From positions 57,729,891 through 57,793,890 of the forward strand of contig CM054179.1 in NCBI GenBank assembly GCA_028829895.1: a stretch of 64,000 bases of DNA, read 5' to 3'. Shown here in pieces: positions 34,560 to 47,225 of the stretch. A program made the translations under genes and the position numbers. This stretch comes from Sinotaia quadrata. Lineage: Eukaryota; Mollusca; Gastropoda; Architaenioglossa; Viviparidae. Under the pieces are notes generated by a model. The model did not search any database and was not told the DNA's origin. It saw only the letters and a program-made list of their open reading frames with translations. Each line of letters opens with the position of its first letter. The first letter of the stretch is position 1.

Positions 34560-34945
34560 TAGCATAGATTATTCTAACCGCAGGTCACATTAGTAGTAGG
34601 TCAGACTAGCGTAGTACGTTAGATTAGATCTACAACAGGTCAACTAGCAGTAGGTCAGACTGGCGTAGTACGTTAGATTTGATCTACAACAGGTCAACTA
34701 GCAGTAGGTCAGACTGGCGTAGTACGTTAGATTTGATCTACAACAGGTCACGCTAACAGTAGGTTAGACTATATGTAGTTAATTAGATCTACAACAGGTC
34801 ACGCTAACAGTAGGTTAGACTATATGTAGTTAATTAGATCTGCAACAGGTCAACTAGCAGTAGGTTAAACTAGCGGTAGTATATTAGATCTGCAACAGGT
34901 CACGCTAACATTAATTAAATTAACCGTAGTAGATACACCTGCTAC
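34560..34945. repeat. Minisatellite, about 54 bp x 7
   Basis: Units share ctacaacaggtcaactagca, gtaggtcagactggcgtagt and acgttagat. Confidence 0.93.
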
Positions 34946-35935
34946 AGGTCACACTAGCAGTAGAAAAGAGTAGCAGTAGGAAGCAGTAGGAAAGACAACT
35001 CGCGGCCTACGTTCACTAATCTTGATTATCGAAACTGATAACGCACAGTACTCTAGTTCGCAGCGGGCGCTCGCTCACCTGTCTGCTTGTTGCTACTGGG
35101 AGAGAAGTTTGGGTTGGGAGGGGGGAATGTTGGTTGTGACTCACTAACCTCGAGGCCGGAAAAGATACTCAGATATCACGCGTGTCTACAAGCCAACTTC
35201 ATGCAAAAATCGATTTTAACCATCCGTGAAGAATGCGTGACAAAATTATAAACCCCAGTCATACCCTAAGACCTCTGATTAAAAAAAAAAAAAATGTTTG
35301 AAGGCCGTCACCTCAGCGACCAACACACAGTTCTGTTCTCAACAAGGGGATCTCTTTTCAGAAAGAACGAAATAAATAATCAAGGCAAATTAGGATTTTT
35401 TAAAGTGTCAGTTTCACATAGTATAAATGTGCAACCGTCTCTCCGTCTGTCTCACACGTAGGCCCTACATTTGCACTCGTCCCCCACCCCAACCGTTTAA
35501 ATTTTGAATCTGGTTTTTAGGCTGTCAATTTCCAAGAACTGTGCAGATATTTCGTTTGAGCAACAAATCTAGGCGGTCTAGCTTACATTTTATTTTACTA
35601 AATCTGCTGTAGAGGCCATTTTAGAAAGGGGAGCAAATAGTTCTTCTCGTTTTTCAAATATTGAAAATATTTTGTCATAATTTGTTCTCTTTGCCATTCT
35701 CTCTTCCCACAATTCAATTGCATCTAGCCTCGCTCTAGATTCTATTCCCTGTGTATTTGACTGACTAGGTCAGTAGAAAAGTTTTAATAAGTCTTTAAAT
35801 GCAACATATTTAAATATCGCCTCACTTACTGAGCGACTATGTTGCTGTGTTCACATACATATGTTCAATAGCTTATTAACTGGCCATATTCTAGTTTCAA
35901 AAACAGAAAATTAACCATATTTTACTCACCTAAGC
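34946..35935. other. Unique sequence, locally GC-rich
   Basis: About 1 kb of unique sequence. The segment 35040-35170 is GC-rich and carries strong minus-strand splice signals (see findings). No coding frame was recognised. Confidence 0.45.
35079..35095 (-). other. Possible microexon or end of a noncoding first exon
   Basis: On the minus strand a pyrimidine-rich ACTTCTCTCCCAG acceptor and an ACAG|GTGAGC donor enclose only 17 bases. The donor alone could end a 5'UTR exon of kazrin that starts farther right. There is no protein evidence. A 17-nt coding exon would not fit the phase-1 pattern of the other exons. Confidence 0.2.
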
Positions 35936-35937
35936 TG

Positions 35938-36211
35938 GTAACTGACCGTATTCTAGACTCCAAAACAGATAACTGACCATATTCTAGACTCCAAAACAAA
36001 TAACTGACCATATTCTAGACTCCAAAACAGATAACTGACTATATTCTAGACTCCAAAACAAATAACTGACCATATTCTAGACTCCAAAACAGATAACTGA
36101 CTATATTCTAGACTCCAAAACAGATAACTGACCATATTCTAGACTCCAAAACAAATAACTGACCATATTCTAGACTCCAAAACAGATAACTGACTATATT
36201 CTAGACTCAAC
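35938..36211. repeat. Minisatellite, 31 bp x about 9
   Basis: Units of actgaccatattctagactc and caaaacagata. They alternate between cagata/caaata and gacc/gact variants. Confidence 0.97.
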
Positions 36212-36245
36212 AACATGCGTATCAAAGAACTCTGACGTCGGTATT

Positions 36246-36484
36246 TGCTGATGGATTTACACGTGAATGTCTGTGTATGTAGTGATGGATTTACACGTGA
36301 ATGTCTGTGTATGTAGTGATGGATTTACACGTGAATGTCTGTGTATGTAGTGATGGATTTACACGTGAATGTCTGTGTATGTAGTGATGGATTTACACGT
36401 GAATGTCTGTGTATGTAGTGATGGATTTACACGTGAATGTCTGTGTATGTGGTGATGGATTTACACGTGAATGTCTGTATATGT
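36246..36484. repeat. Minisatellite, 34 bp x 7, each with CACGTG
   Basis: Units of gatggatttacacgtgaatg and tctgtgtatgtagt. Every copy carries a perfect palindromic E-box at constant 34-bp spacing (first at 36260-36265). Confidence 0.97.
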
Positions 36485-36756
36485 GGTTTCTGTTGCTGTA
36501 TTCAGATAGTGCTTCAGTAAATGGGGGTATCGACTATATTTAGGGACTGTACCTTGGCTTTCTGAGAGTGTCTTCATGAGAGGTGAAGTGTGAAGTATTC
36601 ATTTACGCTGTCGTCATGCTACTGTAACCGTTTTCTTTATACTGCAGGAATTTAGTATTTCGTACAGGCCAATATATTACAGATGTATGTCTGTTCTGTA
36701 GCAATTTTATTTTACCATTGATAAAGGCCCATAAATATCTGTCAAGAAGTTTGAAG

Positions 36757-37022
36757 TCATGTGTGTGTACACTAACAATGGTGTTACAGTGAAGTCAAGG
36801 GGTGTGCACTAACAATGGTGTTAAAATGAAGTCAAGGGGTGTACACTAACAATGGTGTTATAATGAAGTCAAGGGGTGTACACTAACAATGGTGTTACAA
36901 TGAAGTCAAGGGGTGCACACAGCAATGGTGTTACAATGAAGTCAAGGTATGTACAGTAGCAATAGTGTTATATTGAAGTCAATGTTGTACGCTAGTTATG
37001 GTGTTACAGTGAAGTTAATGGT
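36757..37022. repeat. Minisatellite, 37 bp x about 7
   Basis: Units of gtgtacactaacaatggtgt and tacaatgaagtcaaggg. The right-hand copies are diverged. Confidence 0.95.
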
Positions 37023-37140
37023 GTCTGATCTGTAAACACGTGTAAAACGCACAAATATTTCTGTAGTTCGGCAACATCAGTGTGTTGTGTTTTGTTTTCG
37101 TGAATCATTATCAATGCGTTCTGGCGTCAGTCAAATAAAA

Positions 37141-37142
<2 letters not shown>

Positions 37143-37176
<34 letters not shown>
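37143..37176. repeat. (GT)n microsatellite
   Basis: About 16 GT units. Confidence 0.97.
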
Positions 37177-38790
37177 AATATAGTCGTTATGATTCTCTTT
37201 CATTCCTGTACATAATTGCTTCGTGTAGTTCTTTAGTGATTATGTATTTAGTTCTTCGTTTTGATATTAGCGTTTCGAAAACAGCGTGTTTTGATTTCTT
37301 GAGTCTGTTATACAAGCTTATAAGCAAAAAGCAGATAATATTATTACGTATGGATGGACTAGGGTTTATATGAACCTTCGAGCAAAATAAGATTAAAAAT
37401 TCATAAAACCAAACGAATAATTTAACAATATGAATTAAATATAGCCTTTAGCTTTATTTAGACCAGAAGACTTTCCTTTGTTTAATCAATCTTAATTTCA
37501 AGAAAAAACAACTCAACAACAATTGTTGACCCAAACAACATGATTATAGTCTTCCTTAGTAAATTTCAAGAAGAAAATAAGCAAGCAAATAACATATCTT
37601 CATAACCTATTCGAAATCGGAATAAATTTCTAAATGATTTAATTAACTATCACAACCTACTCTTGTTAATAGTGTAAATAAGCCTAGTCACTTTTTTTTT
37701 AAAAAACAAAAACAAAAAAGGAGCATCACAACGCATTAGTATGTTTAGTCCGGAATGCATTAGCAATTATTCTATCAATATATTAAACTGGCCCTGATTT
37801 AGATTGTCGACTCTAATGGAATCAATTTTCTGGGACTTTCTGCAGATTCTGCCACTGTAATCAGGTCTACAAAGAAACGGAAGCGACAAACCCGTCAAGC
37901 AGACATGCGCCAGTCAATGGTCGTGTCTACTGGTGGCTAATGTATTTTGCCTATGAGCTACATAAATCCCGTCTACATTCTATAAAGTCCACATCAACCC
38001 TGAAATAGAGCAGACGACCTTTTCCAAACAAATTTAATTACATATAGTATTAAACAGTGAGTTACTGTCGTTGTAGCTTGTCGGAGACAAATCTAGCCTG
38101 CTAACAATCTCAAACGTGCATGAATCAGTTTTTCCTTGTCAAACGACACAAAATTATTTAGACAACTTGTGAAGTGAAAGAGGCACTTGAAACTTTACGA
38201 AAAACGTTACACACCATCTTGCAGTTCCAAACAAACTAAGTGCAAGTATTACCAAGCGAATTAGGTTCTAATGGTTATAGTAATGGCTATACTTTAAACT
38301 TGAAGCATTGTTGTGAGTGCCTTATGGCACTCAGATATACTGTAATGATGATGACTTGGGAATCGGTCAAACAATGTGTGTACATAACACCATATTCGAA
38401 AGATATTCAAGGGACTAATTCGTGTCAATTTTATTAATTTTTAAAATGTTTATCCGTGCAGTGCTCTTGGGAATTTGCATTAAACTTAGAAGTGTGCACT
38501 CTAATTCATACTGTTATAGATCTAGAAATGGGCAGAGATATTGCAATGGGATACCATTAGAAGGAAGGAACTACATCACAAGTGGTAGACCTTGATACCC
38601 TCTCACAGAATACCATTAGAAAAAAGTGATGACACAAATTACAGAATACTACTAAAAAAATAAGCCTTAATAAGGAGTGATAACATATTTGACTTTAGCA
38701 ATCATGTAACCTAAGGAATATTCCCTGGTCAAAGTACAATCAAGCTCTAGTTGTTCTTGGGGCTGATTTTCAGATTGTGTGCATCATCAG
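37177..38790. other. Unique AT-rich sequence (1.6 kb)
   Basis: The longest stretch free of arrays in the middle of the window. There is a weak repeat of ataccattaga words at 38548-38640. No gene recognised. Confidence 0.5.
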
Positions 38791-38799
38791 TTATGACAT

Positions 38800-38990
38800 C
38801 ACTTGCTGATAGAATTCGCACACCAAGAAGTGATATACAATCAACCTTTTCTATGTAAGTCCGTAACAGACAAAACTCGCACACCAAGAAGTGATATATA
38901 ATCAGACTTTCTATACACATCAATAAAAGAAAACTCGCAGACCAAGAAGTGAAATGCAATCAGCCTTTCTATATACGTTAATATCAGACA
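38800..38990. repeat. Minisatellite, about 60 bp x 3
   Basis: Units share actcgcacaccaagaagtga, tatacaatca and ctttctatgtaagt. Confidence 0.88.
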
Positions 38991-39194
38991 TTACCAAAAC
39001 ATGAGCGAACGTCCCCAGAGTCAACACAGAGCAATGGGCTGGAACAGTGGCCACCAATGTTTAGTGAAACAAAACTCCCCTCCATAGTTTTTGGACAATA
39101 ACAACAAAATGTTCAACTCTTCACAGATAATCGAAGTGGACCATGGCCAAAGAAACTGAAAACTTTTCAAAGCACTTGCTTGTAGTGGGCTGAA

Positions 39195-40035
39195 AAAAAT
39201 CCTTGTAAACATTAGCAAAATAGTCATTCATAGTGGGTCCAAAACTCCTTGTAAATATTAACAAAACAGTCATAGTGGGTCGCGATTCTCATTGTAAACA
39301 TTAGTAAAACAGTTAGTCATAGTGGGACGCAAAACTCATTGTAAACATTAGTAAAACAGTTACTGAGTTAGTCATAGCGGTCCGCAAAATTCATTGTAAA
39401 CATTAGTAAAATAGTTAGTCATAGTGGGCCGCAAAATTCATTGTAAACATAGTAAAACAGTTAGTCATAGTGGGCCGCAAAATTCATTGTAAACATTAGT
39501 AAAATAGTTAGTCATAGTGGGCCGCAAAACTCATTGTAAACATTAGTAAAACAGTTAGTCATAGTGGGCCGCAAAATTCATTGTAAACATTAGTAAAACA
39601 GTTAGTCATAGTGGGCCGCAAAATTCATTGTAAGCATTAGTAAAACAGTTAGTCATAGTGGGCCGCAAAACTCATTGTAAACATTAGTAAAACAGTTAGT
39701 CATAGTGGGCCGCAAAATTCATTGTAAACATTAGTAAAACAGTTAGTCATAGTGGGCCGCAAAACTCATTGTAAACATTAGTAAAACAGTTAGTCATAGT
39801 GGGCCGCAAAATTCATTGTAAACATTAGTAAAACAGTTAGTCATAGTGGGCCGCAAAATTCATTGTAAACATTAACAAAACAGTTAGTCATAGTGGGCCA
39901 CAAAACTCATTGTAAGCATTAGTAAAACAGTTAGTCATAGTGGGCCGCAAAATTCATTGTAAACATTAACAAAACAGTTAGTCATAGTGGGCCGCAAAAT
40001 TCATTGTAAGCATTAACAAATCAGTTAGTTAATGT
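39195..40035. repeat. Minisatellite, 47 bp x about 18
   Basis: Units of cagttagtcatagtgggccg, caaaattcattgtaaacatt and agtaaaa. Edge copies are diverged and the centre is very uniform. Confidence 0.98.
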
Positions 40036-40184
40036 GAGTTACAAAATAGCCTCCAGCATTCACTATTTATCAGTTTATACCGTACAAGAAAGAAATTTAC
40101 TTTAAAAAAAAAGTTTAAGTCAAAGAGAGCAAAAACAATTTTTAAAAAAACTAGGAAACTGTCACATTTTGGCGTTTGCTGTGA

Positions 40185-40545
40185 GAGCTTCCAGTGCCGA
40201 CTGCTGCCAGAACTTTATTGACCTCGAGTAAACTGGAAAACTTTCACACTGACCTCAGGTACATACAGTTGAAAACTTTCACACTGAACTTAGGTACATA
40301 AACTGGAAAACTTTCACACTGACCTTAGATACATAAACTGTAAAACTTTCAGACTGAAATTTGCTGAGAACTTCATTGACCTCATGTACATAACTGGGAA
40401 ACTTTCACACTGTTCTGTTTGTTGTGAGAACCTTATTGACTTCGAGCACATAAACTAAAAAACTCTCACACTGACCTCAGATACATAACTAGAAAACTCA
40501 AACTGACCTCAGATACATAAACTGGAAAACTTTCACACATACAGA
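40185..40545. repeat. Degenerate repeat, about 40 bp
   Basis: Irregular copies of gaaaactttcacactgacct and aggtacataaact. Confidence 0.8.
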
Positions 40546-41500
40546 TATCAGATACATTAAAAAAAAAAAAAAGTGCTGACATTTGTGATAAGCCTGACGT
40601 CAGTCGTACGAGTATGAGCATAAAAGAGAAAAACGGGAAAAGATAACGATTGGACAAGCAAGCGAGCCGAGAGCTTGCACTGAACTGTATCTCCTCGATG
40701 TACACGTCACAGTAGATCTCCAAACAGAGATCAATAATTTTGTTTGAGCTCACGCACGAGTTTCCTCCCACAAGAAATACTTTTTTTTTTTAAATGCTTA
40801 GGGTCGGTACAGCCAGGCCGTGCACACAGTGATTTTGAACGCACTACTTACCACGTTCAGGCGATAATAAGCACTCAAAACTACACGTCACCGTACGCAT
40901 ATTAACTTGTTTGGCCAACAACCGCCAGTCTAGTTGCAAAACATGCATCATAGGAGGGAAAAAAATGTCTTGATTACATCACAAAGAGGATTTGCAATAT
41001 CACTTGAGATTAAAGTCACAAAAGTCACATTTTACTTCGTAATCACAATAGTCACATTTGACTTCGTAATCACAAGGTACTGCAGTCCAGCACGTCAGCT
41101 GCAGGAAAGGGATTTGCTTAGCGTGCAGCAGGTTCAAGAAATACACAGCACAACACGGTCCTTTATTCCTGACAGTCGTGTTTCATCTGCACAAGACTGG
41201 CGACTGTGTACGTAGATATAGATGTGTCGATTGTCAACTCCACCAGTGTGTGGACTGCTGCCTGACGTCTTGTGGGGGCCGGTCACTCTGTGTCTTTGAA
41301 AGAATGTTTTAGCGCACACATTTATCCACGCTCGATGGCTCATTGACTTAACTGCAATGGCTGCGCGTGGAAATACCGGTTTGGGGTGCAGTTGCAAAAA
41401 GCCCATGTCAATATGTCCCCAGCAATTTCTTTTTAAAAAGAACTTTTTAAAAATGTCCTATCAATTCTGATAACATTGAGGTGAAACAACCTGAGCATGC
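40546..41500. other. Mostly unique sequence
   Basis: Unique except for two or three copies of aaagtcacatttgacttcgt at 41008-41075. No gene recognised. Confidence 0.45.
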
Positions 41501-41504
41501 GTGC

Positions 41505-41561
<57 letters not shown>

Positions 41562-41612
41562 GTGCGCGTGTGTGTGTTCGTGTGTGTGTGTGTGTGTGTG
41601 TGTGTATGTTCG
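41505..41612. repeat. (GT)n microsatellite, interrupted
   Basis: Two GT runs separated by about 20 bp of GCGTG-rich sequence. Confidence 0.97.
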
Positions 41613-42000
41613 TATGTCTATGCGCGTGTGTGTGTTTGTTTGCATGTTTGTGGGGGGAAAAAGAGAGACAAAATGTGTGCACTTCAATTTTTTTATGGAT
41701 ACGTAAACAAAATCAGACGCAAGTCTGTATATGTAATTTTCTGTGAATTGAATAATAACGCTTGTTTTCTACCTTAATTCACAGCATTATAGACGAAATT
41801 CTTTCTCAGAACGAGATTCAAGTGAAATTTGTTACCCTTCAGCATTACAAAATATTCTTTTCTCTTTCCGTTATGAGGTGACAAAAATATTAATGTTGCA
41901 GGAATACTTTTGAGAACCCACCCATGGAGGGCAGTTGAGGGTGTACGCCAAACAAGGTGCGACCTTTTCACACACACCCTTCCGTCAGTCCTCCCGCCCT
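41613..42000. other. Unique sequence
   Basis: No supported feature. Confidence 0.5.
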
Positions 42001-42002
42001 CC

Positions 42003-42118
42003 ACCTTGAACACAATGTGAGGCTGTGGGGTCTCACTGGGGCCTTGAACACAATGTGAGGCTGTGGGGTCTCACTGGGGCCTTGAACACAATGTGAGGCT
42101 GTGGGGTCTCATTGGGGC
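42003..42118. repeat. Minisatellite, 38 bp x 3
   Basis: Units of ccttgaacacaatgtgaggc and tgtggggtctcactgggg. Confidence 0.97.
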
Positions 42119-42449
42119 ACTCCACATCAGAGAACGTCTGATGGCGAAATGATCAACGCAATCTCCAGGTGACGTAAAACTGTTATTGATACCCCCCCCC
42201 AAACCCATTACCTCTGAGTTTGACGAGAAACTTATCTCATGCTCATTATGCAAACCCTCTCAGTTTACAGCTCTGAAATTTACTTCCAGTAAATCAGTGA
42301 AAACAGGGACACATTAAAGTGGGAGCAGTCGATAAAAACGGTAACGTGTTTGAGAGGGAAAAATCAGTAAGACGTAATAGAGAGAAAATAAATCGAATAG
42401 ATCAGTAACATTTCTGATAGAAAGGAGTGCGGATGAGCAAGTAAAAATT

Positions 42450-42700
42450 GACGTATTAAAGAACTGAAAGATCGATAAAGCAGTGACGTATGAAAGAGAT
42501 GATAAATTAGTAAAGAATGACGTATGAAAAGGCTGGTAAATCGGTAAAGCAGTGACGTGTGGAAGAGCTGATAAATCGATAAAGCAGAGACGTATGGAAG
42601 AGCTGATAAATCGATAAAGCAGTGACGTATGGTCAGAGATAAATCGACAAAGGCTGTGACGCATGAGAGTGTTGATATATCGGTTAAATCAGTGACGCGT
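42450..42700. repeat. Minisatellite, about 35 bp x 7, diverged
   Basis: Units of agctgataaatcgataaagc and agtgacgtatggaag. Left copies are degenerate. Confidence 0.9.
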
Positions 42701-43150
42701 GTCTCACGGGTTTTGTAAACTGAAGATGACTTTTAATGATGAGCAAATGATATTAACTTCTGTTAGTATATAATCTTAGTGTGGACAGGATTTTAATGGT
42801 CAAGGGAAATACAAAGTCAGAAGGAATTATGTTGATCAACAAATATCCCAAACCAGTTGTATCTTGGATATTTCTGCTTCAGAGTAAATGCTGACCTGAC
42901 ATAATACTCTTGTAAGCAATACAAGCCATTTCGTATTCAATTCCGCATCGAATTTTCTTACTATTTAACGATCAACCTCACCCCACACACCCCCCACACA
43001 CATTTGTATGACCGACATTTCTCTCAATTTGAGAAGGAAACTGCATAAGAAAAGTTTAAACAGTTTATCAAGTGTTTTAATAAAAATTGAAATTACTTTA
43101 ACTGTCTTTCAAACTAAAAATATCGTTCAGTTGACTGCTTGGTTTTATTC
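42701..43150. other. Unique AT-rich sequence
   Basis: No supported feature. Confidence 0.5.
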
Positions 43151-43154
43151 AGTA

Positions 43155-43300
43155 CTTGGACTATTCCTTCATTCTAGTACTTTATTTTTACAGTCTGATA
43201 CTTCACTTTTACATTCTAGTACTTTATTTTTACAGCCTTATACTTCACTTTTACATTCTAGTACTTTAACCCGAAATTCTAGTACTTTTATCCGAAATAG
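43155..43300. repeat. Repeat of ctagtacttta words, about 22/44 bp
   Basis: Alternating cattctagtactttattttt and acagtctgatacttcacttt blocks. Confidence 0.85.
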
Positions 43301-43329
43301 GGATAGGCAAATTTACTCTGTCATAGTAT

Positions 43330-44343
43330 CATCCTACAGTTTACCAATACATTTTGTATATAACGTACAATTCTACAGTTTACCAATACATTTTGCATCT
43401 AACGTACAATAGTACAGTTTACCAATACATTTTATATCTAACGTACAATAGTACAGTTTACCAATACATTTTGTATCTAACGTACAATTCTACAGTTTAC
43501 CAATACATTTTGTATCTAACGTACAATTCTACAGTTTACCAATACATTTTGTATCTAACGTACAATTCTACAGTTTACCAATACATTTTGTATCTAACGT
43601 ACAATTCTACAGTTTACCAATACATTTTGTATCTAACGTACAATTCTACAGTTTACCAATACATTTTATATCTAACGTACACTTCTACAGTTTACCATTT
43701 ACCAATACATTTGATATCTAACGTACAATTCTACAGTTTACCATTTACCAATACATTTTATATCTAACGTACACTTCTACAGTTTACCATTTACCAATAC
43801 ATTTTATATCTAACGTACAATTCTACAGTTTACCAATACATTTTATATCTAACGTACAATTCTACAGTTTACCATTTACCAATACATTTTATATCTAACG
43901 TACACTTCTACAGTTTACCATTTACCAATACATTTTATATCTAACGTACACTTCTACAGTTTACCATTTAGTGATTTATCAATACATTTTATATCTAACG
44001 TACAATTCTACAGTTTACCAATACATTTTATATCTAACGTACAATTCTACAGTTTACCAATACATTTTATATCTAACGTACAATTCTACAGTTTACCATT
44101 TAGTGATTTACCAATACATTTTATATCTAACGTACAATTTTACAGTTTACCAATACATTTTATATCTAACGTACAATTCTACAGTTTACCAATACATTTT
44201 ATATCTAACGTACACTTCTACAGTTTACCAATACATTTTATATCTAACGTACAATTCTACAGTTTACCAATACATTTTATATCTAACGTACACTTCTACA
44301 GTTTACCAATACATTTTATATCTAACGTACAATTCTACAGTAC
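43330..44343. repeat. Minisatellite, 39 bp (plus longer variants) x about 24
   Basis: One-kilobase array of tctacagtttaccaatacat and tttatatctaacgtacaat. Longer units carry an insert (ccattta or ccatttagtgattta) at one fixed point. Base variants ttgtat/ttatat and caattc/cacttc are grouped by region, so spread has been local. Confidence 0.98.
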
Positions 44344-44587
44344 GTAGTCATGTTCATTATATAGACAAATTCTACACTCAGTCATATAAATAGTTACATT
44401 CCACCTATGTATTCGTACAATTCATTTTTCCACACTCCGTAAAGAACATTAGTTACATTACAGCATTTCATCCTAATCCTATATATATACTAACTAAATT
44501 CAGGGAACACGCACAACAAATACAATAGTCACATCATAGATACATCGTGCATTCAAACACGGGGAACACTGGCCGGGCTCAAGCAAA

Positions 44588-44609
44588 TGCACACACACAC
44601 TCACACGCG

Positions 44610-44662
<53 letters not shown>
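44588..44662. repeat. (AC)n microsatellite
   Basis: AC run with a few CACGCGCAC interruptions at the left. Confidence 0.97.
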
Positions 44663-44663
<1 letters not shown>

Positions 44664-45280
44664 AGTGGCAAGGAGCGCTGCAGTGGCAAAAACCCATCCC
44701 ACCCCCAAAATGTTTTAAAGAGTCTTGGAGGCGCTGTGTTGGCTAAGATCCAGCCGGCCAGCCTCTGACAGGCAACCGCTCTGCACGTCAGATTTCGTGA
44801 CGTTGAAATACAGGACAAGCTTGTAAGGGCGAAGCGCTACGTTAAATAACAACGTGTCATATTCAAAGTCAGCCAATTCAAAGATAAAATATAATTAATA
44901 GGGTGTACAACTTTTTTCTTTTTAAGTGCATCTTTGCCCTCCTAAAGGAAGAATACGTGTTCTAGGTGTTTACAATGTGACGTCATACACTATCAGCAGC
45001 CTGGAGTTAACCTCGGATAACACATAACAATTCATTTTAACATAGCTACAAAAATTTGCAGAAAACGTCAGACAGGGTATAACTATTAGTTTTGATAGTG
45101 CTAATTTTGCGTGGCAAGATAGAGCCAATAGACACTGGGAAGAGTGGGCTGGGTGTGGTGAACTTCAGCATTTTAACCAATAGTTTTCGTGGTGTTGAAT
45201 TTCAGCATTATAACCAATAGTTTAATACGACTGAACACAGGTGTGGGATTTGTGAACTTCAGCATTTATAACCAATAGTT
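44663..45280. other. Unique sequence with a weak repeat
   Basis: Three loose copies of gaacttcagcatt followed by aaccaatagttt lie at 45165-45275. No gene recognised. Confidence 0.5.
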
Positions 45281-45284
45281 TCCA

Positions 45285-45458
45285 TACGGCTAGACACGGA
45301 ATTAGTTCATTATAAGATTATATCATCAAAAGCAACGAGAGTATGGCTAGACACGGAATTAGTTCACTTATAAGATTATATCATCAAAAGCAACGAGAGT
45401 ATGGCTAGACACGGAATTAGTTCACTTATAAGATTATATCATCAAAAGCAGCGAGAGT
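45285..45458. repeat. Minisatellite, 58 bp x 3
   Basis: Near-identical units of atggctagacacggaattag, ttcacttataagattatatc and atcaaaagcaacgagagt. Confidence 0.96.
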
Positions 45459-45685
45459 ACAAGTATTCGTGCTGGCAAACATGAAACAGTTTTTAAAGGT
45501 TATTTTTATAAACAGAAATTGGTGAAAAAAACCAATTTCTCTAATACAAAATCTGCAAAGAAGTAAAGTCTTCAATATTTTTGAACACAGTATATAGTTC
45601 TTCGGCTTTCTACAAACTATCTGGAGATTATATCTACATTCTTTTTCAGCATCAACTGGGGACCCGGGCTCCAGTCCTTTAAATA

Positions 45686-46660
45686 TTGCCTACAAAATTT
45701 CTAATCTTTCTATGCAATGCCTACGTACAAAATCTCTAATCTTTCTATGCAATGCCTACAGACAAAATCTCTCTTTCTATAAATTCCCTAAAGGCCAAAT
45801 CTAAATCATTCTACGCATTTCCTACAGACTATGCTTACATACCAAATAACTTATCTTGTTATGAGTTGCCTACAGACAAAATCTCTAATCTTTCTATGCA
45901 ATGCCTACAGACAAAATCTCTAATCTTTCTATGCAATGCCTACAGACAAAATCTCTAAATCTTTCTATGCAATGCCTACAGACAAAATCTCTAATCTTTC
46001 TATGCAATGCCTACGTACAAAATCTCTAATCTTTCTATGCAATGCCTACAGACAAAATCTCTAATCTTTCTATGCAATGCCTACAGACAAAATCTCTAAT
46101 CTTTCTATGCAATGCCTACAGACAAAATCTCTAATCTTTCTATGCAATGCCTAAGACAAAATCTCTAATCTTTCTATGCAATGCCTACAGACAAAATCTC
46201 TAATCTTTCTATGCAATGCCTAAGACAAAATCTCTAATCTTTCTATGCAATGCCTACAGACAAAATCTCTAATCTTTCTATGCAATGCCTAAGACAAAAT
46301 CTCTAATCTTTCTATGCAATGCCTACAGACAAAATCTCTAATCTTTCTATGCAATGCCTACAGACAAAATCTCTAATCTTTCTATGCAATGCCTAAGACA
46401 AAATCTCTAATCTTTCTATGCAATGCCTACAGACAAAATCTCTAATCTTTCTATGCAATGCCTACAGACAAAATCTCTAATCTTTCTATGCAATGCCTAA
46501 GACAAAATCTCTAATCTTTCTATGCAATGCCTACAGACAAAATCTCTAATCTTTCTATGCAATGCCTACAGACAAAATCTCTAATCTTTCTATGCAATGC
46601 CTACAGACAAAATCTCTAATCTTTCTATGCAATGCCTACAGACAAAATCACTTATCTTTC
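45686..46660. repeat. Minisatellite, 35 bp (32-bp variant) x about 27
   Basis: Units of ctaatctttctatgcaatgc and ctacagacaaaatct. A 3-bp-shorter form (ctaagac) recurs in a patterned way from 46140 on, giving dimer and trimer higher-order units. Confidence 0.98.
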
Positions 46661-46815
46661 TACAAATTCCCTAAAGGCCAAATCGAATCTTTCTGTACTA
46701 TGCCTAAAGGTCAAATATCAAATCTTTCTAAACACTGCCTAACTGCCAAGTTTCCAATCTTTCTAAACACTGCCTAACTGCCAAGTTTCCAATCTTTCTA
46801 AACACTGCCGTATGA
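46661..46815. repeat. Diverged flank of the 35-bp array
   Basis: Copies such as aatctttctaaacactgcct and aactgccaagtttcc, apparently old relatives of the preceding array. Confidence 0.75.
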
Positions 46816-46954
46816 AAATATTTCTATACTTATCCTTCAAAGTGTAAACATTGTTTCAAGACTAGTCCCCACTCTTTCTAAACACTGCAAGAAAAACAAG
46901 AGTCCGTGCTTAGAGGTCAAGTTTTCGGTTTTCTAAATACACCATGAAAATCAG

Positions 46955-47160
46955 GTTCCCAACCTTTCTAAACACTACCTAGAGGCAGTCTTCAGTCTCT
47001 CTAACACTACCTTTAAGAAATCTTCAGTCTATCTAAACACTACCTTTAAGCAATCTTCAGTCTGTCTAAACACTACTTTTAAGCAATCTTCAGTCTGTCT
47101 AAACACTACCTAGAGGCAATCTTCAGTCTGTCTAAACACTACTTAGAGGCAGAGTCTCTA
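46955..47160. repeat. Minisatellite, 33-34 bp x about 6
   Basis: Units of cttcagtctgtctaaacact and acctttaagcaat. Confidence 0.9.
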
Positions 47161-47225
47161 GTCTTCATAAATGTTTCTTAGAGGTCATTCCCCCTGTGGC
47201 CGAAGTTATGAAGCGTCGTTTAAGT

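Noticed and set aside
5755..40030. Relation between the 20-bp array (catagtgggtc) and the 47-bp array at 39.2 kb (catagtgggtc)
   Set aside because: Only an 11-bp word is shared. The rest of the units differ, so chance is adequate.
41481..41777. Cys/Val-rich frames
   Set aside because: Translation of GT dinucleotide repeats.
43354..44393. Long open frames of YQYILYLTYNSTV repeats
   Set aside because: They follow from a 39-bp period. Longer variant units disrupt the frame, and there are no splice sites or unique protein domain.
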